This document shows positions 23,562 to 37,720 of a DNA stretch of 64,000 bases, in pieces. The first letter of the stretch is position 1, and the number at the start of each line of letters is the position of its first letter. The stretch covers positions 64,421,669 through 64,485,668 of the forward strand of contig NC_133650.1 in the NCBI RefSeq assembly GCF_009905375.1. The letters run 5' to 3'. Source of the stretch: Apium graveolens (Eukaryota > Streptophyta > Magnoliopsida > Apiales > Apiaceae). The notes beneath the pieces were generated by a model. It saw only the letters and a list, made by a program, of their open reading frames with translations. It searched no databases and was not told where the DNA came from. The position numbers were made by a program, and so were the translations under genes.

Positions 23562-25716
23562 TGTAACACCCCCAGATCCGGGGTCGGGGATCCGGGTCGT
23601 CACGAGTTCCATTTCCCTTAATAACACCCAATCTTAATAATTACTCAACTACTCTGTACTGTGACCCCATAATAAACACACACACCACACGTTATAGTCT
23701 CAGAGATGAACATCCAAAAATAACCACAAGTCATTTTATTCCACAATTATCTGCCAATACACCTTAAAAGGTTTTCTGAATAAATTTACATTTCTTTGCC
23801 ATTATTACAATTCATAAATATAAATAAATCTGGTCCATCAAAAGTTGAAAGCCTAGCCTATTGGTAGTTCCTACCTCAGCTACGGCGGCATCAATGCTTC
23901 TAGAAAACTGCGGAACGTCTCCTAATCGCTTGCGAATCGGGAGCTTGGTTCTGTTCATCTTTTCTATCTGTTGTTGTGTGATGAAAGAAGAAAGCAAGGG
24001 TGAGCAGCAAGCCCACCAAAATAATATGTATAATGATTAATAGTATATGAGTCTACTCATAATACTCATGAAAATCTTGGTCAAAAGAAATGAACCAAGT
24101 TTGATATCTTAATACGATGAAGTCGCAAAATATTCAGTATATATACATATATACTTTTCAAAATGATGGAAGTCCTCTTCCATGCATAATATACACAAAG
24201 TCCCATTGTATAACTGTATAAAAATATCGTTGCAAGGTGATCTCATATATCTAACCTTGTCTCAACGTTTTTCTGAAAATCTTTGTCATTCATAAGACAA
24301 TTATTAATTAGATATAAGTTTAAAAGATGAAGTTACCAAATACTTCGCTACACTTATATCATTCCCAAATACTACTTGAACTACCACCGTTCAAGTTATA
24401 ATCAATTTCAAAAGTTCATCCCACTGATGAGACCACAAGATAAGACTTGAATAGATTCAATCTTTGAAATATTATTGAATGAAAAAGTTATGAGATACTT
24501 TATTTAGCCCCGATATATATATATATCCACATATATATATCCCTTTAAACATTTCCTGGAACCTCTGTTATGCAAAGTATGAACAGAGTTTAAAACATCC
24601 AATGAATTTTGGAAAGGAAAAGAATTTTGGCATAAACCCGATATCTCGCTGATCAGGCAAAGATACCAATAAGTAACCTTTTCTACTAGTAGATGGACGA
24701 ATTCCCCACTGGTCATCACCCTGGTCATAATTAAGACCTATGCTGGACTGCCACTCAGCCACCTATGCATTTGATGGACTCCCACTGAGCCACTTACACA
24801 ATAATAGACCGTACCTCGGCCTGTCGCTTATGCCGACTCAATGAGAGGGGCTTACTTCCCGAACTTTGGGCAAGTAATCAATTCATTTACCAAATCTGCA
24901 ACCTTGTTGCGAATATAAAATACACCACAGAGCCGGATTTCCCAGGTTTTGAGCGGGTATTTAAATCCCCTTTAAAAAGGAAGATCTTAAATATAAAAAT
25001 GAGTTTTGGGATCCGCTCTGACTTTTAAAAACCATTTTGAAGACTCGAAAACACTTTAAAGAGTGTTTGGAGTAAGGCTGATTTAATGAAGTAAATCAGT
25101 CCCCAGAATATTAGAAAATATCTGAATATTATTAATTAAATAATATTCCCATGAAGAATAGTCTTTATAAAAATAATTGAAGTAGAAGTATTAAAATTTA
25201 TACTTGAAACGAGTATTAAATAACCAAAGATATACTTATATGAAAGTATTATCTTTATTTGAATAATCGAAAATAAGTTTGATTATTAACACCTTATTCT
25301 TTAATAAAATAAAGAATATATTTCAGCAAATAATCGGAGTCATAGATCCTCAAATGAATATTCAATTAATATTCAATAAATAAAATAAACTGAGTCATAA
25401 TACCTCGAATGAATATTATAAATAATATTCATTAAATAAAATAAAGGAGTCATAAGTCCTCCGATGAATATTCAAATCATATTGAAATAATAAAATAAAC
25501 TGAGTCATAACCCTCGAATGAATATTCAAATAATATTCATTAAATAATATAAAAGAGTCTTAAGTCCTCGAATGAATATTCAAAATAATATTCATTAAAT
25601 AATATAAAGGAGTCATACGCCTTCGAATAATATTCGAAATAATACTCGATAATAAAATAAAGTTTAAAGTTATCGAATAAACCTTATTCGATTAATAGTT
25701 TGGAAAAACTATAACC

Positions 25717-25752
<36 letters not shown>

Positions 25753-27852
25753 CCATATCCATATAAACTCTACTCGGGATCCTCGACTCCCGGTTTTAGA
25801 AAATATTTTCACCTTTGGGTCCCTATACTAAGGGTGTATGCAAGATACCGCTATCCTCTAGCATAGGTATTATCAACTGAACCAACAGATATATATTTCA
25901 AGAATATGAAACAGGCATGCATATATACCATATCACATGCTACAATATATCGCAAGAATTTGCTAAATAACCAACATGCATCTATCGCAAGATAATGCAT
26001 ATACAAGCGTATACATCACAACAACAGTATAACGGATAGAATACTTGCCTGAGTGCTCCCGGATAGACTTACGCTTAGAGTGGGTCCGATAACCTATAAA
26101 CAACAACATAAGTCGGAATTAAACCCCGGTCGCTTAAGAAACTAGACTTTAACCATTTAGAGTCCTAATGTTCGCTTTCGCGCTTAACGGTTTACTTAAG
26201 TCGCTCGAGTACTCTCGGCTCCACCATTTTTAATAAATTAACCATTAAGGGTTTTATGGAGATTCTTTCGCGAGTACCTTACCAACTACCTAATCCACCT
26301 TACATAATTGTTTCATACTCCAATTAGTCCTTTAAGGTCTTTAACCAAGGTTTCAAAGTAAGGCGAGGGGAAATGTTTCGTTCGCGAAACGCCGTTACTT
26401 AAAACGGTCGTTTTTCCTAAACCGTACATCGGAATCAAACGAACTACATATCAAAACGAAGCTCGTAACATGAGCTATCTAAACATGGCAGTGGTCATAA
26501 TCTAGCAGTGGGTTCTCGGGTCCTAATGTTATGCACAAAAACAGTCCAAAGAAAATCGGACATTACGACGGCTATGTTTACGCGATTTCCCAAAATTTTA
26601 CCAACCAATTCAACCACCAATCAATCCCAATTCACAACCCAATCAAAACTCCATTCATACTTTATCATAACAGCCCCAACAACTCAACATTAACAATTTA
26701 TACTATTCTTTATCATGAATTTAAACTACACTTAAGTTCATTAATCAACAACCAAGATTTACAACTCCAAAAACAACCCAAAACCAACTAATCTCTACAT
26801 ACACAACCATCAAGCCTCTCATGAACTATATTACTCATATTATGCTCTTAACATTCAATAACAAATCTTGGTTAAGAGATTATACCTTCCTTGAAACTTT
26901 TAATCCATGAAAGATCCTTGGAATGTCCATGGAAGCCTTAATATATGCTTAAGCTACCTTGACCTTGCAAATAAAATCAAGAATCACAAATTTGTTCTTG
27001 AAAGTTACTATTCACCCTAAACTAAAATGATTTGTTTGAGATAGAAAACCTTTGATTCAAGCACTCAAACTACTTGCTCTTCTTAGTTATGAAATATAGG
27101 ATCCAAAGAAACAAACCTTATAATTTTCCATGGAGTATAGCTTGTGTTTTGAATTTCTAATTCACCATTTTGGTGAAAAATTCGAAATGAAGAAGATGAA
27201 AAGGGGGGAGAGAGAAGCTTGCTTTGTTTTCTTGATCTTTGTGCATAAAAATCTTGGTTGATATCCTTTTGTTTTGTTAATTACCTTTTAACCATGGTAA
27301 AATTTGTGTGGCTTGAAATCAACCAACAATACCTTCCCTTTGGTCATGCTTATGTCATCCTCCTATGTCATCTTCCCACACTTGTCATCTTCTTGTTGGT
27401 GTGGTGACATCATCATCACTAACCTCTTTGATTAGCTCTTAATTACTTGGCTAATGACCGCTGATCTGTTATACGGTTCACTTAACTTTCGTTCTCGTTT
27501 ATCGTTTGAGGGATCATACCCGGGATCTTATTACTTGGGTTCCCTTAACCTTTCTCAATACATTATATTCCTTTTATGATCCTCTCTTATAATCCTTGAA
27601 TTTAAATCCTTTTAATCATGTTACCTTATACTCAATTCTCTCCGTATCTAGTGGATTTCCGGGAAAAATCAAAGTGTTCGGAATTGGATTCTGACGATCT
27701 TTACATACACTTATATCCCATATAAAGTACTAATAAAATCTCAGAATATCCATATCAGAACCCCTACATAGTGTGGCATGAAAAATTTTCTCGTTCAGCA
27801 AAAACACTATTCATAAGGGTTTCAAAATTTCTCAAAAATTGGGGTTATTACA
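23562..27852 (-). repeat. 3' LTR of the nested Tekay-like element (4291 bp)
   Basis: Plus-strand ends are TGTAACACCC and GGTTATTACA. By eye it differs from the partner at about six bases plus small indels (for example an AT-repeat length change near 25740 and one G near 27210). It contains tandem AATATTCATTAAATAA-like units of about 60-65 bp each at 25325-25680. No long ORF is present. Confidence 0.95.
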
Positions 27853-27874
27853 GTCTCCCCTCCTTAAAAGGATT
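27853..27874 (-). other. Polypurine tract of the nested Tekay-like element
   Basis: The minus strand reads TTTTAAGGAGGGGAGAC directly before the LTR start TGTAATAACC. Confidence 0.85.
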
Positions 27875-28570
27875 CCGTCCCGGAATCAAATAGAAAACAA
27901 ATGGGGATACTTTCTTAGCATTACATTTTCTAACTCTCAAGTAAATTTTCCCACATTGTGGTTCTTCCATCAAACTCCGAATAGTTTGATAACCCTTCTC
28001 CAAAGCACTTGTTCCCTTTTCATTCTATAACCCTTCCTGGTTGCTCCATATAGGTTACGTCGGGTTACATATCTATGCGCTCATATGCCTCTATTTATCT
28101 GGCATCTGAATTTCACTTCCTTAACATTGATACGTGAAACACGTTACGACCTGCTACATGTTCGGGGTTGGGGCTAGCTCATATGCTAACTTCCCAAACG
28201 TCTTAATATATCCAAGGGTCCAACAAATTGTAGACTTAGCTTTCCTTCCTTTCCGAACCTCATCAATCCTTTCCAAGGGATACCTATAACATTATAGGTC
28301 CCCTATTTCATACTCTTTGTCCTTTCGTGTCAAATCAACATACTTATCATGTCCATCTTGGGCTACTACCAGCCGTCCTCTGATTAGATCTATCATACCC
28401 TTGGTCCTTTGGACTACTGCGGGTCCGAGCATCTTGCGCTCTACAACTTCATCCTAACATAAGGGAGATCGACATTGTCTTCCTTCAAGGATCTCATAAG
28501 GCGACATCTCGATAATGACATATGATCTATTGTCGTAAGATAACTCAATCCGAATTAAGTGATCATTCCA
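27875..28570 (-). pseudogene. Integrase C-terminus and chromodomain remnant
   Basis: Minus-strand fragments read MSPYEILEGRQCRSPLC, then KMLGPAVVQRTKGMIDLIRG, then DLTRKDKEYEIGDL, then SLQFVGPLDIL: the usual order of a gypsy integrase C-terminal half. Diverged sequence nearer 27900 looks like a chromodomain tail ending in NPFKEG. Several stops interrupt it (for example near 28440 and 28270). This places the element among chromoviruses, most likely Tekay. Confidence 0.75.
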
Positions 28571-31500
28571 AATTCTTTCAAGTCTATTACACAGACTCTC
28601 ATCATAGCTTCCAATCATTAGAGCTCTTGCTTCTCAATACCCATTCTTTTCCAGTTCGTAATCGCTATCACCTTCCGTTCCTAATATTATACTGGTTATA
28701 CTTTTGCTCGTTATCGTTCTATAACCTTTTAATAACCACGTCAACCTTAGTATCACGAACGTGTTCCCATTCCGCATACTACCACCACTTTATTACTCCT
28801 TTTTCAGTTGTTTCTATTTTCCGGAATTTGATCAATCAAATAGAAGTAAAGGAATTTGTTGAGAGATCACTATGATCACGAACACTTGTCCTATTGCATA
28901 GTTAGTACAGAAGGTGGCCAGCCTTTAGTACTTGACAAGCAATTAAACAATAGATGGTATCCTACTAGGCTTCTATCACACAGATAGATAGTCATTCGGC
29001 AATACCTCCCCTTTCTGGAAGGGTTGTTCTTCTCAGATTACATGAAATGAAAAGAAGAGAAAAGAACGAACTGAAGAGAATTGTATATTCATAAAAAAAA
29101 TTTATTGCCATAAAATATCTGGCTTGGAATCTACCTCTGAACTATAGAGGTTTGTCATAGAAGAACAAAACATATATGTATTTATATCAACAACAAGTAT
29201 TATAGCATCGCATTTCACGTGCCTAAATATTTTCGCTATCCCGTCCATCATTCTATGGACCCACACTCTTCCTCGAGCTTATACATAATCACCTTTGAAA
29301 CTCCCTTGATATCGAAAATCGAATCTGGGATCTCATTCTAGACATCATCGTTAATAGAATTCTATGCTTGCACCGCAACCTTCCTCATATAGTAATACGA
29401 CTCTCTTTTCATAAGAGGGAATAAATATTCAATAGGTAGATACTCTACTTAATTAGTCTATCAATGATAACTTATACACTACCACTACCCGATTAGTGGT
29501 ACTCAATCTCAACACCCATTCCAATACAACTCTCACGGTTGTAACCAGCTCATTACTCGCAGAATCATTGCTGCCTTACTATGGTCCACAACTGAACTAC
29601 TGTCATCATTCACTTTCCATGAAATCTTAATATTTAACCATACAGAGTCCATATATGTCGTATCTAATTCTTCTAAGGAGTTAACATAATCACCATTCTT
29701 GATTCATGGAGTACACTCCTGATTCTGACATACATACATGACATGAAGCAGATAAAATTGCAGAAGAGTTTCGCTCAAAGCAACGATAGCAGGTTAATAC
29801 CATTCTAAATCATATGCCTTAAATAGAAGACTTACTCAAAGGTTCGTCTAGTCCTTTTGGAAACATGGTCCTGGCTTATCCCAAGATAGGACCTCCTAAG
29901 ATAGATAGCCCGTTCATGGCGATTACACGAATTAAACCTTTACCAACTACTATTACGGTTGGGTATTGCACAGTCATCAGAAGAAATGTCAATCATCCAA
30001 ACCATAATTCAACCTTCACATTTTTAACCATCATCACTGTTTTCTTTTGGCACACGCGCCTATAATTATCCACTTACCTTTAAAGTGTCGGCCACCTCTT
30101 TGGCCTTTCCTGATAGTAAAATTTCCTTACAGTCAATGTCATTTTAACCACCTCCAAATAAATTTTCTACCTTATTTCCGATCACTGCTTGAGTGAAGAT
30201 GTTTTCCTTAAAATCAGATGGGAAAAAAAATATCACCATTTTTCCATAAGTTATTGCCTCAGTCTTTAGAGGCTAATCACTGTCAAGACTGACTCTCAAT
30301 CATACTTAGAACATCTTTTATCTTAAGTCCTAATTGCCCTGAACAATTTCGACCATTACTGGTTCGATCCATACTTTCTCGTGGTTTAACACGTGCCCCA
30401 CTTGGCATCATTATAATTACGTCATATTTCCTTTATCCACATTTTTATTCCTGAGAATTTTGAATATTACCTTTCTCCTTGGAAACCTCTAAGGTTATCC
30501 TTCAATCGTTCCTCCTGTGTTCCCTAAATACAGGGCATATCAAAATACCATTTACTATTACTAGAACCATTGTCTATATATTTCTGAAAATTTCTCCACT
30601 AATTCTTAAAGGTTATTGTTACCTTAACCCTTTCCAAATCATACTGTCAAAACTCATACCGTCCCTATTAAGGGTGAAATGCAAACCTTTATGCATTCCC
30701 CTAGGATTCATTTTAAGTTACCGATGTTCTAGCCTTAATTCCACCTTTAAAAGGTACCTGCATCCTTCTATGGATAACCCAAGTCATATATCCCTGATAA
30801 GGGTGTCCTATTCAATCATTCCCACCTCGATAGTCTATACCTAACTTCATAATAACATCCTTATTCAAATTGAGGTCAATCCATATGGCCTCCAAAAGAT
30901 AACAATGGTCATCCGCTTTTCTTTCCTGATTTGGTAATGATAACATGGATGTTCTGGAAGATATTGGTCATGTTCAACGTGAACCTCTTCTTAATAATTC
31001 CTTATTTACTTTTGTTGTTTATCTCCACAGTCATCTCAATGTTGGGATATCTCTCATACCTGGCGTCTCCCTTTCTGGGTATCGAGCCACCGGTCTTACA
31101 TTTCACATTATTGAAGGTCACTTCCTTCATCCAATTTTTTTTTTTCCTGATTTCTTACTTTCTTGTCTCCTCAGTCTATCCGTGTCTCAATATTTATCCT
31201 TCGAACTATCTCAAGGTTTCCTCGAATCCTCCCAACTTAAAGGGGGTACAATATATGTATCTCTTATGCCTTCAACCATCAATTTTAACTCATGGTGGAT
31301 CATCATCATCCTGACGATTACATACTTTTCTATTTCTATTGCTATGAGTCTTTAGGGTTTCCTCATACCCGACTCCCTTATCATACCTCAAACTCTTTTG
31401 CCTTTATATCCCTTTCCACTTCAGTCCCTTTTTATTTCCCTTTCTCTTATCATTATTTCATGAACCAACACAACATAAGCATTGATTTCAAACATCCCGT

Positions 31501-32290
31501 CATTCCAGATTCGTGTCCTTAGAACGAATCTTGACAACTTTTATAACTTAAATTCACAATTCATCATACTCGTCTGCCTTTGTTCTGGCTCTAAAGCTTT
31601 TACACTCTCTCCATAACCTTGGGAATTACTTTCCCGAAAACAATTGGCTGAACTTTAATCAGTTTATCATAACCTCTGGCTCCGTACCTTTCTTGGTCTT
31701 TCACCAGCGGGTGGCCTCTCTCTTAGGAGGGTAAGTGACAAAAACAGTCCTTTGTGGTTCGTCAATCATTTAGAATCTCAAATGATTCCTATATTTCCTT
31801 TAGCCAGGCTCTTGCCTCGACTAGGTCAACTTGTTCCTTGGAACTCTGAGAGCTTAACGCTTTAAAGGTCATGAAAGAATTTCCTGCCGCATTGTCCCCT
31901 CAGGGTGGTGGTTGGGGATAATAGTCTAAGTTCTCTTTAGACAGGTCCATGAATTGCCATATTGGAGTACCGTCTCGGGTCTCCTTTCCTTACTCGACTT
32001 TCCATTTCCTTAGTATGGAATGTTTCATCCTTCTCCCATACTTGGGGTTATCTTGTACGTTAAAATCCTCATTTTCCACTTCATTATGTTATGGGTTCCT
32101 TCTATCTTGATGGCGTCCTCCCTGACTATCACATTCAGGGTTTGCTCTAACTCTTATTCCTCAAACTAGCTTTCATCTAAGATTTCATCTTTAAGCTCTT
32201 AAACATTTGGAACCCCAAATTCTATAGGAATACCTCATTATTCCCTTACCATCTTTCTCGATATTAATCTTTTATCTAATTGTTGGCTCT
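28571..32290 (-). other. Degenerate interior of the nested element
   Basis: About 3.7 kb without an open frame longer than roughly 140 residues, and none recognisable. From the flanking remnants it should derive from integrase and RNase H. It is unusually rich in CT on the plus strand. The plus-strand ORFs here (for example 30931-31355) resemble no family and are hydrophobic by composition only. Confidence 0.5.
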
Positions 32291-33000
32291 CTGCCTTCAT
32301 TCATAACTTTTTCTGGCACAATATGATCTTTTCCAATAATTCGAGCTGTATTGCAATCTCAAACAGCTTTTCGGTACCGGCTCCGGTTACCTTCACTTTT
32401 ATTTCCATTTTCTCAAAATCTCTTATAAACTCTCCAAAAGACATTATCATCTTGAGTCTCTCCTTTTTACTAAGGGCATCAGCCACCATATTGGCTTTCC
32501 CCGAATGATAAAGAATCTCCCAATCATTATTCTTGATTAGCTCTAACTGCCTCCTCTGGCATATATTGAGCTCTTTCTACGTAAAAAGGTACTAGAGCTC
32601 CTATGGTTTGTGTAAATCTTGCACTTCTCTCCATACAATTAGTGCCTCCAATCTTTAGGGTAAAACTATTGCCACGAGCCTAAGCTCATGGGCGGTGATA
32701 TCAAATTTCATATTACCTTAATTGTCTTGACGCAGACGCGATTATCTTGCTGTGCTAAGAAGCACCCTAATTCCTTATGCGAAGCGTCACTTACAAATCA
32801 CAAAATCTCCTTTTTCATCCGGCAATGCCAGCATAGGGGCCATCACCAACCTCTGCTTCAGTTCTTGAAAGCTGTTCTCGCATTTCTCTGTCCATTCGAA
32901 CTTCTCAGTCTTACGAGTAAGCCGCGTTAAAGGGGTTACTATCTTTACAAACTTGAACGAACCTCCGGTAGTGACCGGCCAATCCTACCTCTGGTAGTCG
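32291..33000 (-). pseudogene. Reverse transcriptase C-terminus and RNase H remnant
   Basis: The minus strand near 32920-33000 gives a fragment like GLAGHYRRF, the RT connection motif. RNase H-like fragments follow in shifting frames, and MVADALSKKERLKM, the RNase H end motif, lies at 32440-32489. Stops interrupt it throughout. Confidence 0.7.
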
Positions 33001-33411
33001 ACCTAACCATGGTCATCAATTCATCAGTGGTCCTTTATCCAATCTTGTCAGGATCCTCCATGGGATCCTCCTCAACAACTATCCCTCTAGGACAACATCC
33101 TCAACCGCTACATCCTCAATATCAACATCATCCGGTCCCGCGTTAGGATGCTCTATCGGATCCATAATCTGATCCCCAATAAATAATAAAACATCATCGC
33201 GTTGATGTTCCTCAACTTCAGGGTTCGGAGTCCCGCTACCATATACGATAACGAACTACGCTTCTATCGCTACATTTATAAGGGTTCCCATAAGGGTTTT
33301 AACTGTCAGTACTACGTTAGGTAGTCCGACTATGAACTTGGCAAGAGTTCTTATTATCTTAGTGAACTTATTATCTTAACGTCCCATCATCTCTGAGGTT
33401 TATAACGCTTA
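33001..33411 (-). other. Leader and acidic gag-like remnant
   Basis: Only about 400 bp lie between the primer site and RT remnants, where 2 kb of gag and protease would be expected. The minus strand has an acidic stretch with repeated VEDV-type residues (about 33040-33180) of unknown origin. This is direct evidence of a large internal deletion. Confidence 0.55.
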
Positions 33412-33423
33412 GCTCTGATACCA
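33412..33423 (-). other. Primer binding site (tRNA-Met type)
   Basis: The minus strand reads TGGTATCAGAGC, four bases inside the LTR edge at 33428. It fixes minus orientation. Confidence 0.9.
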
Positions 33424-33427
33424 TTTC

Positions 33428-35582
33428 TGTAACACCCCCAGATCCGGGGTCGGGGATCCGGGTCGTCACGAGTTCCATTTCCCTTAATAACACCCAATCT
33501 TAATAATTACTCAACTACTCTGTACTGTGACCCCATAATAAACACACACACCACACGTTATAGTCTCAGAGATGAACATCCAAAAATAACCACAAGTCAT
33601 TTTATTCCACAATTATCTGCCAATACACCTTAAAAGGTTTTCTGAATAAATTTACATTTCTTTGCCATTATTACAATTCATAAATATAAATAAATCTGGT
33701 CCATCAAAAGTTGAAAGCCTAGCCTATTGGTAGTTCCTACCTCAGCTACGGCGGCATCAATGCTTCTAGAAAACTGCGGAACGTCTCCTAATCGCTTGCG
33801 AATCGGGAGCTTGGTTCTGTTCATCTTTTCTATCTGTTGTTGTGTGATGAAAGAAGAAAGCAAGGGTGAGCAGCAAGCCCACCAAAATAATATGTATAAT
33901 GATTAATAGTATATGAGTCTACTCATAATACTCATGAAAATCTTGGTCAAAAGAAATGAACCAAGTTTGATATCTTAATGCGATGAAGTCGCAAAATATT
34001 CAGTATATATACATATATACTTTTCAAAATGATGGAAGTCCTCTTCCATGCATAATATACACAAAGTCCCATTGTATAACTGTATAAAAATATCGTTGCA
34101 AGGTGATCTCATATATCTAACCTTGTCTCAACGTTTTTCTGAAAATCTTTGTCATTCATAAGACAATTATTAATTAGATATAAGTTTAAAAGATGAAGTT
34201 ACCAAATACTTCGCTACACTTATATCATTCCCAAATACTACTTGAACTACCACCGTTCAAGTTATAATCAATTTCAAAAGTTCATCCCACTGATGAGACC
34301 ACAAGATAAGACTTGAATAGATTCAATCTTTGAAATATTATTGAATGAAAAAGTTATGAGATACTTTATTTAGCCCCGATATATATATATATCCACATAT
34401 ATATATCCCTTTAAACATTTCCTGGAACCTCTGTTATGCAAAGTATGAACAGAGTTTAAAACATCCAATGAATTTTGGAAAGGAAAAGAATTTTGGCATA
34501 AACCCGATATCTCGCTGATCAGGCAAAGATACCAATAAGTAACCTTTTCTACTAGTAGATGGACGAATTCCCCACTGGTCATCACCCTGGTCATAATTAA
34601 GACCTATGCTGGACTGCCACTCAGCCACCTATGCATTTGATGGACTCCCACTGAGCCACTTACACAATAATAGACCGTACCTCGGCCTGTCGCTTATGCC
34701 GACTCAATGAGAGGGGCTTACTTCCCGAACTTTGGGCAAGTAATCAATTCATTTACCAAATCTGCAACCTTGTTGCGAATATAAAATACACCACAGAGCC
34801 GGATTTCCCAGGTTTTGAGCGGGTATTTAAATCCCCTTTAAAAAGGAAGATCTTAAATATAAAAATGAGTTTTGGGATCCGCTCTGACTTTTAAAAACCA
34901 TTTTGAAGACTCGAAAACACTTTAAAGAGTGTTTGGAGTAAGGCTGATTTAATGAAGTAAATCAGTCCCCAGAATATTAGAAAATATCTGAATATTATTA
35001 ATTAAATAATATTCCCATGAAGAATAGTCTTTATAAAAATAATTGAAGTAGAAGTATTAAAATTTATACTTGAAACGAGTATTAAATAACCAAAGATATA
35101 CTTATATGAAAGTATTATCTTTATTTGAATAATCGAAAATAAGTTTGATTATTAACACCTTATTCTTTAATAAAATAAAGAATATATTTCAGCAAATAAT
35201 CGGAGTCATAGATCCTCAAATGAATATTCAATTAATATTCAATAAATAAAATAAACTGAGTCATAATACCTCGAATGAATATTATAAATAATATTCATTA
35301 AATAAAATAAAGGAGTCATAAGTCCTCCGATGAATATTCAAATCATATTGAAATAATAAAATAAACTGAGTCATAACCCTCGAATGAATATTCAAATAAT
35401 ATTCATTAAATAATATAAAAGAGTCTTAAGTCCTCGAATGAATATTCAAAATAATATTCATTAAATAATATAAAGGAGTCATACGCCTTCGAATAATATT
35501 CGAAATAATACTCGATAATAAAATAAAGTTTAAAGTTATCGAATAAACCTTATTCGATTAATAGTTTGGAAAAACTATAACC

Positions 35583-35616
<34 letters not shown>

Positions 35617-37715
35617 CCATATCCATATAAACTCTACTCGGGATCCTCGACTCCCGGTTTTAGAAAATATTTTCACCTTTGGGTCCCTATACTAAGGGTG
35701 TATGCAAGATACCGCTATCCTCTAGCATAGGTATTATCAACTGAACCAACAGATATATATTTCAAGAATATGAAACAGGCATGCATATATACCATATCAC
35801 ATGCTACAATATATCGCAAGAATTTGCTAAATAACCAACATGCATCTATCGCAAGATAATGCATATACAAGCGTATACATCACAACAACAGTATAACGGA
35901 TAGAATACTTGCCTGAGTGCTCCCGGATAGACTTACGCTTAGAGTGGGTCCGATAACCTATAAACAACAACATAAGTCGGAATTAAACCCCGGTCGCTTA
36001 AGAAACTAGACTTTAACCATTTAGAGTCCTAATGTTCGCTTTCGCGCTTAACGGTTTACTTAAGTCGCTCGAGTACTCTCGGCTCCACCATTTTTAATAA
36101 ATTAACCATTAAGGGTTTTATGGAGATTCTTTCGCGAGTACCTTACCAACTACCTAATCCACCTTACATAATTGTTTCATACTCCAATTAGTCCTTTAAG
36201 GTCTTTAACCAAGGTTTCAAAGTAAGGCGAGGGGAAATGTTTCGTTCGCGAAACGCCGTTACTTAAAACGGTCGTTTTTCCTAAACCGTACATCGGAATC
36301 AAACGAACTACATATCAAAACGAAGCTCGTAACATGAGCTATCTAAACATGGCAATGGTCATAATCTAGCAGTGGGTTCTCGGGTCCTAATGTTATGCAC
36401 AAAAACAGTCCAAAGAAAATCGGACATTACGACGGCTATGTTTACGCGATTTCCCAAAATTTTACCAACCAATTCAACCACCAATCAATCCCAATTCACA
36501 ACCCAATCAAAACTCCATCCATACTTTATCATAACAGCCCCAACAACTCAACATTAACAATTTATACTATTCTTTATCATGAATTTAAACTACACTTAAG
36601 TTCATTAATCAACAACCAAGATTTACAACTCCAAAAACAACCCAAAACCAACTAATCTCTACATACACAACCATCAAGCCTCTCATGAACTATATTACTC
36701 ATATTATGCTCTTAACATTCAATAACAAATCTTGGTTAAGAGATTATACCTTCCTTGAAGCTTTTAATCCATGAAAGATCCTTGGAATGTCCATGGAAGC
36801 CTTAATATATGCTTAAGCTACCTTGACCTTGCAAATAAAATCAAGAATCACAAATTTGTTCTTGAAAGTTACTATTCACCCTAAACTAAAATGATTTGTT
36901 TGAGATAGAAAACCTTTGATTCAAGCACTCAAACTACTTGCTCTTCTTAGTTATGAAATATAGGATCCAAAGAAACAAACCTTATAATTTTCCATGGAGT
37001 ATAGCTTGTGTTTTGAATTTCTAATTCACCATTTTGGTGAAAAATTCGAAATGAAGAAGATGAAAAGGGGGAGAGAGAAGCTTGCTTTGTTTTCTTGATC
37101 TTTGTGCATAAAAAGCTTGGTTGATATCCTTTTGTTTTGTTAATTACCTTTTAACCATGGTAAAATTTGTGTGGCTTGAAATCAACCAACAATACCTTCC
37201 CTTTGGTCATGCTTATGTCATCCTCCTATGTCATCTTCCCACACTTGTCATCTTCTTGTTGGTGTGGTGACATCATCATCACTAACCTCTTTGATTAGCT
37301 CTTAATTACTTGGCTAATGACCGCTGATCTGTTATACGGTTCACTTAACTTTCGTTCTCGTTTATCGTTTGAGGGATCATACCCGGGATCTTATTACTTG
37401 GGTTCCCTTAACCTTTCTCAATACATTATATTCCTTTTATGATCCTCTCTTATAATCCTTGAATTTAAATCCTTTTAATCATGTTACCTTATACTCAATT
37501 CTCTCCGTATCTAGTGGATTTCCGGGAAAAATCAAAGTGTTCGGAATTGGATTCTGACGATCTTTACATACACTTATATCCCATATAAAGTACTAATAAA
37601 ATCTCAGAATATCCATATCAGAACCCCTACATAGTGTGGCATGAAAAGTTTTCTCGTTCAGCAAAAACACTATTCATAAGGGTTTCAAAATTTCTCAAAA
37701 ATTGGGGTTATTACA
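33428..37715 (-). repeat. 5' LTR of the nested Tekay-like element (4288 bp)
   Basis: Near-identical partner of 23562-27852, followed at 37716 by the target duplication TCCTG. Confidence 0.95.
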
Positions 37716-37720
37716 TCCTG

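Larger units (their letters stand above)
23562..37715 (-). mobile_element. Tekay-like Ty3/gypsy element with 4.3-kb LTRs, young but gutted
   Basis: Two almost identical LTRs (23562-27852 and 33428-37715) flank 5.6 kb. The target duplication TCCTG is perfect (23557-23561 and 37716-37720). The primer site lies left of the right LTR and the polypurine tract right of the left LTR, so the element reads leftward. The interior keeps only degenerate RT/RNase H and integrase remnants, with gag, protease and most of RT missing or unrecognisable. It can only have moved with help from another copy, unless the LTRs were homogenised. Confidence 0.95.

Noticed and set aside
23283..24762. Minus-strand ORFs of about 60-75 residues at 23283-23486, 23812-23997 and 24504-24762
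   Set aside because: The first is a shadow of the copia extra ORF; the others lie in LTR sequence, are repeated identically in the partner LTR, and show no domain.
30931..31355. Two overlapping hydrophobic ORFs (127 and 136 residues) as membrane proteins
   Set aside because: They lie antisense to the degenerate interior of a gypsy element, in CT-rich sequence that gives Leu/Phe/Ser-rich translations by chance.
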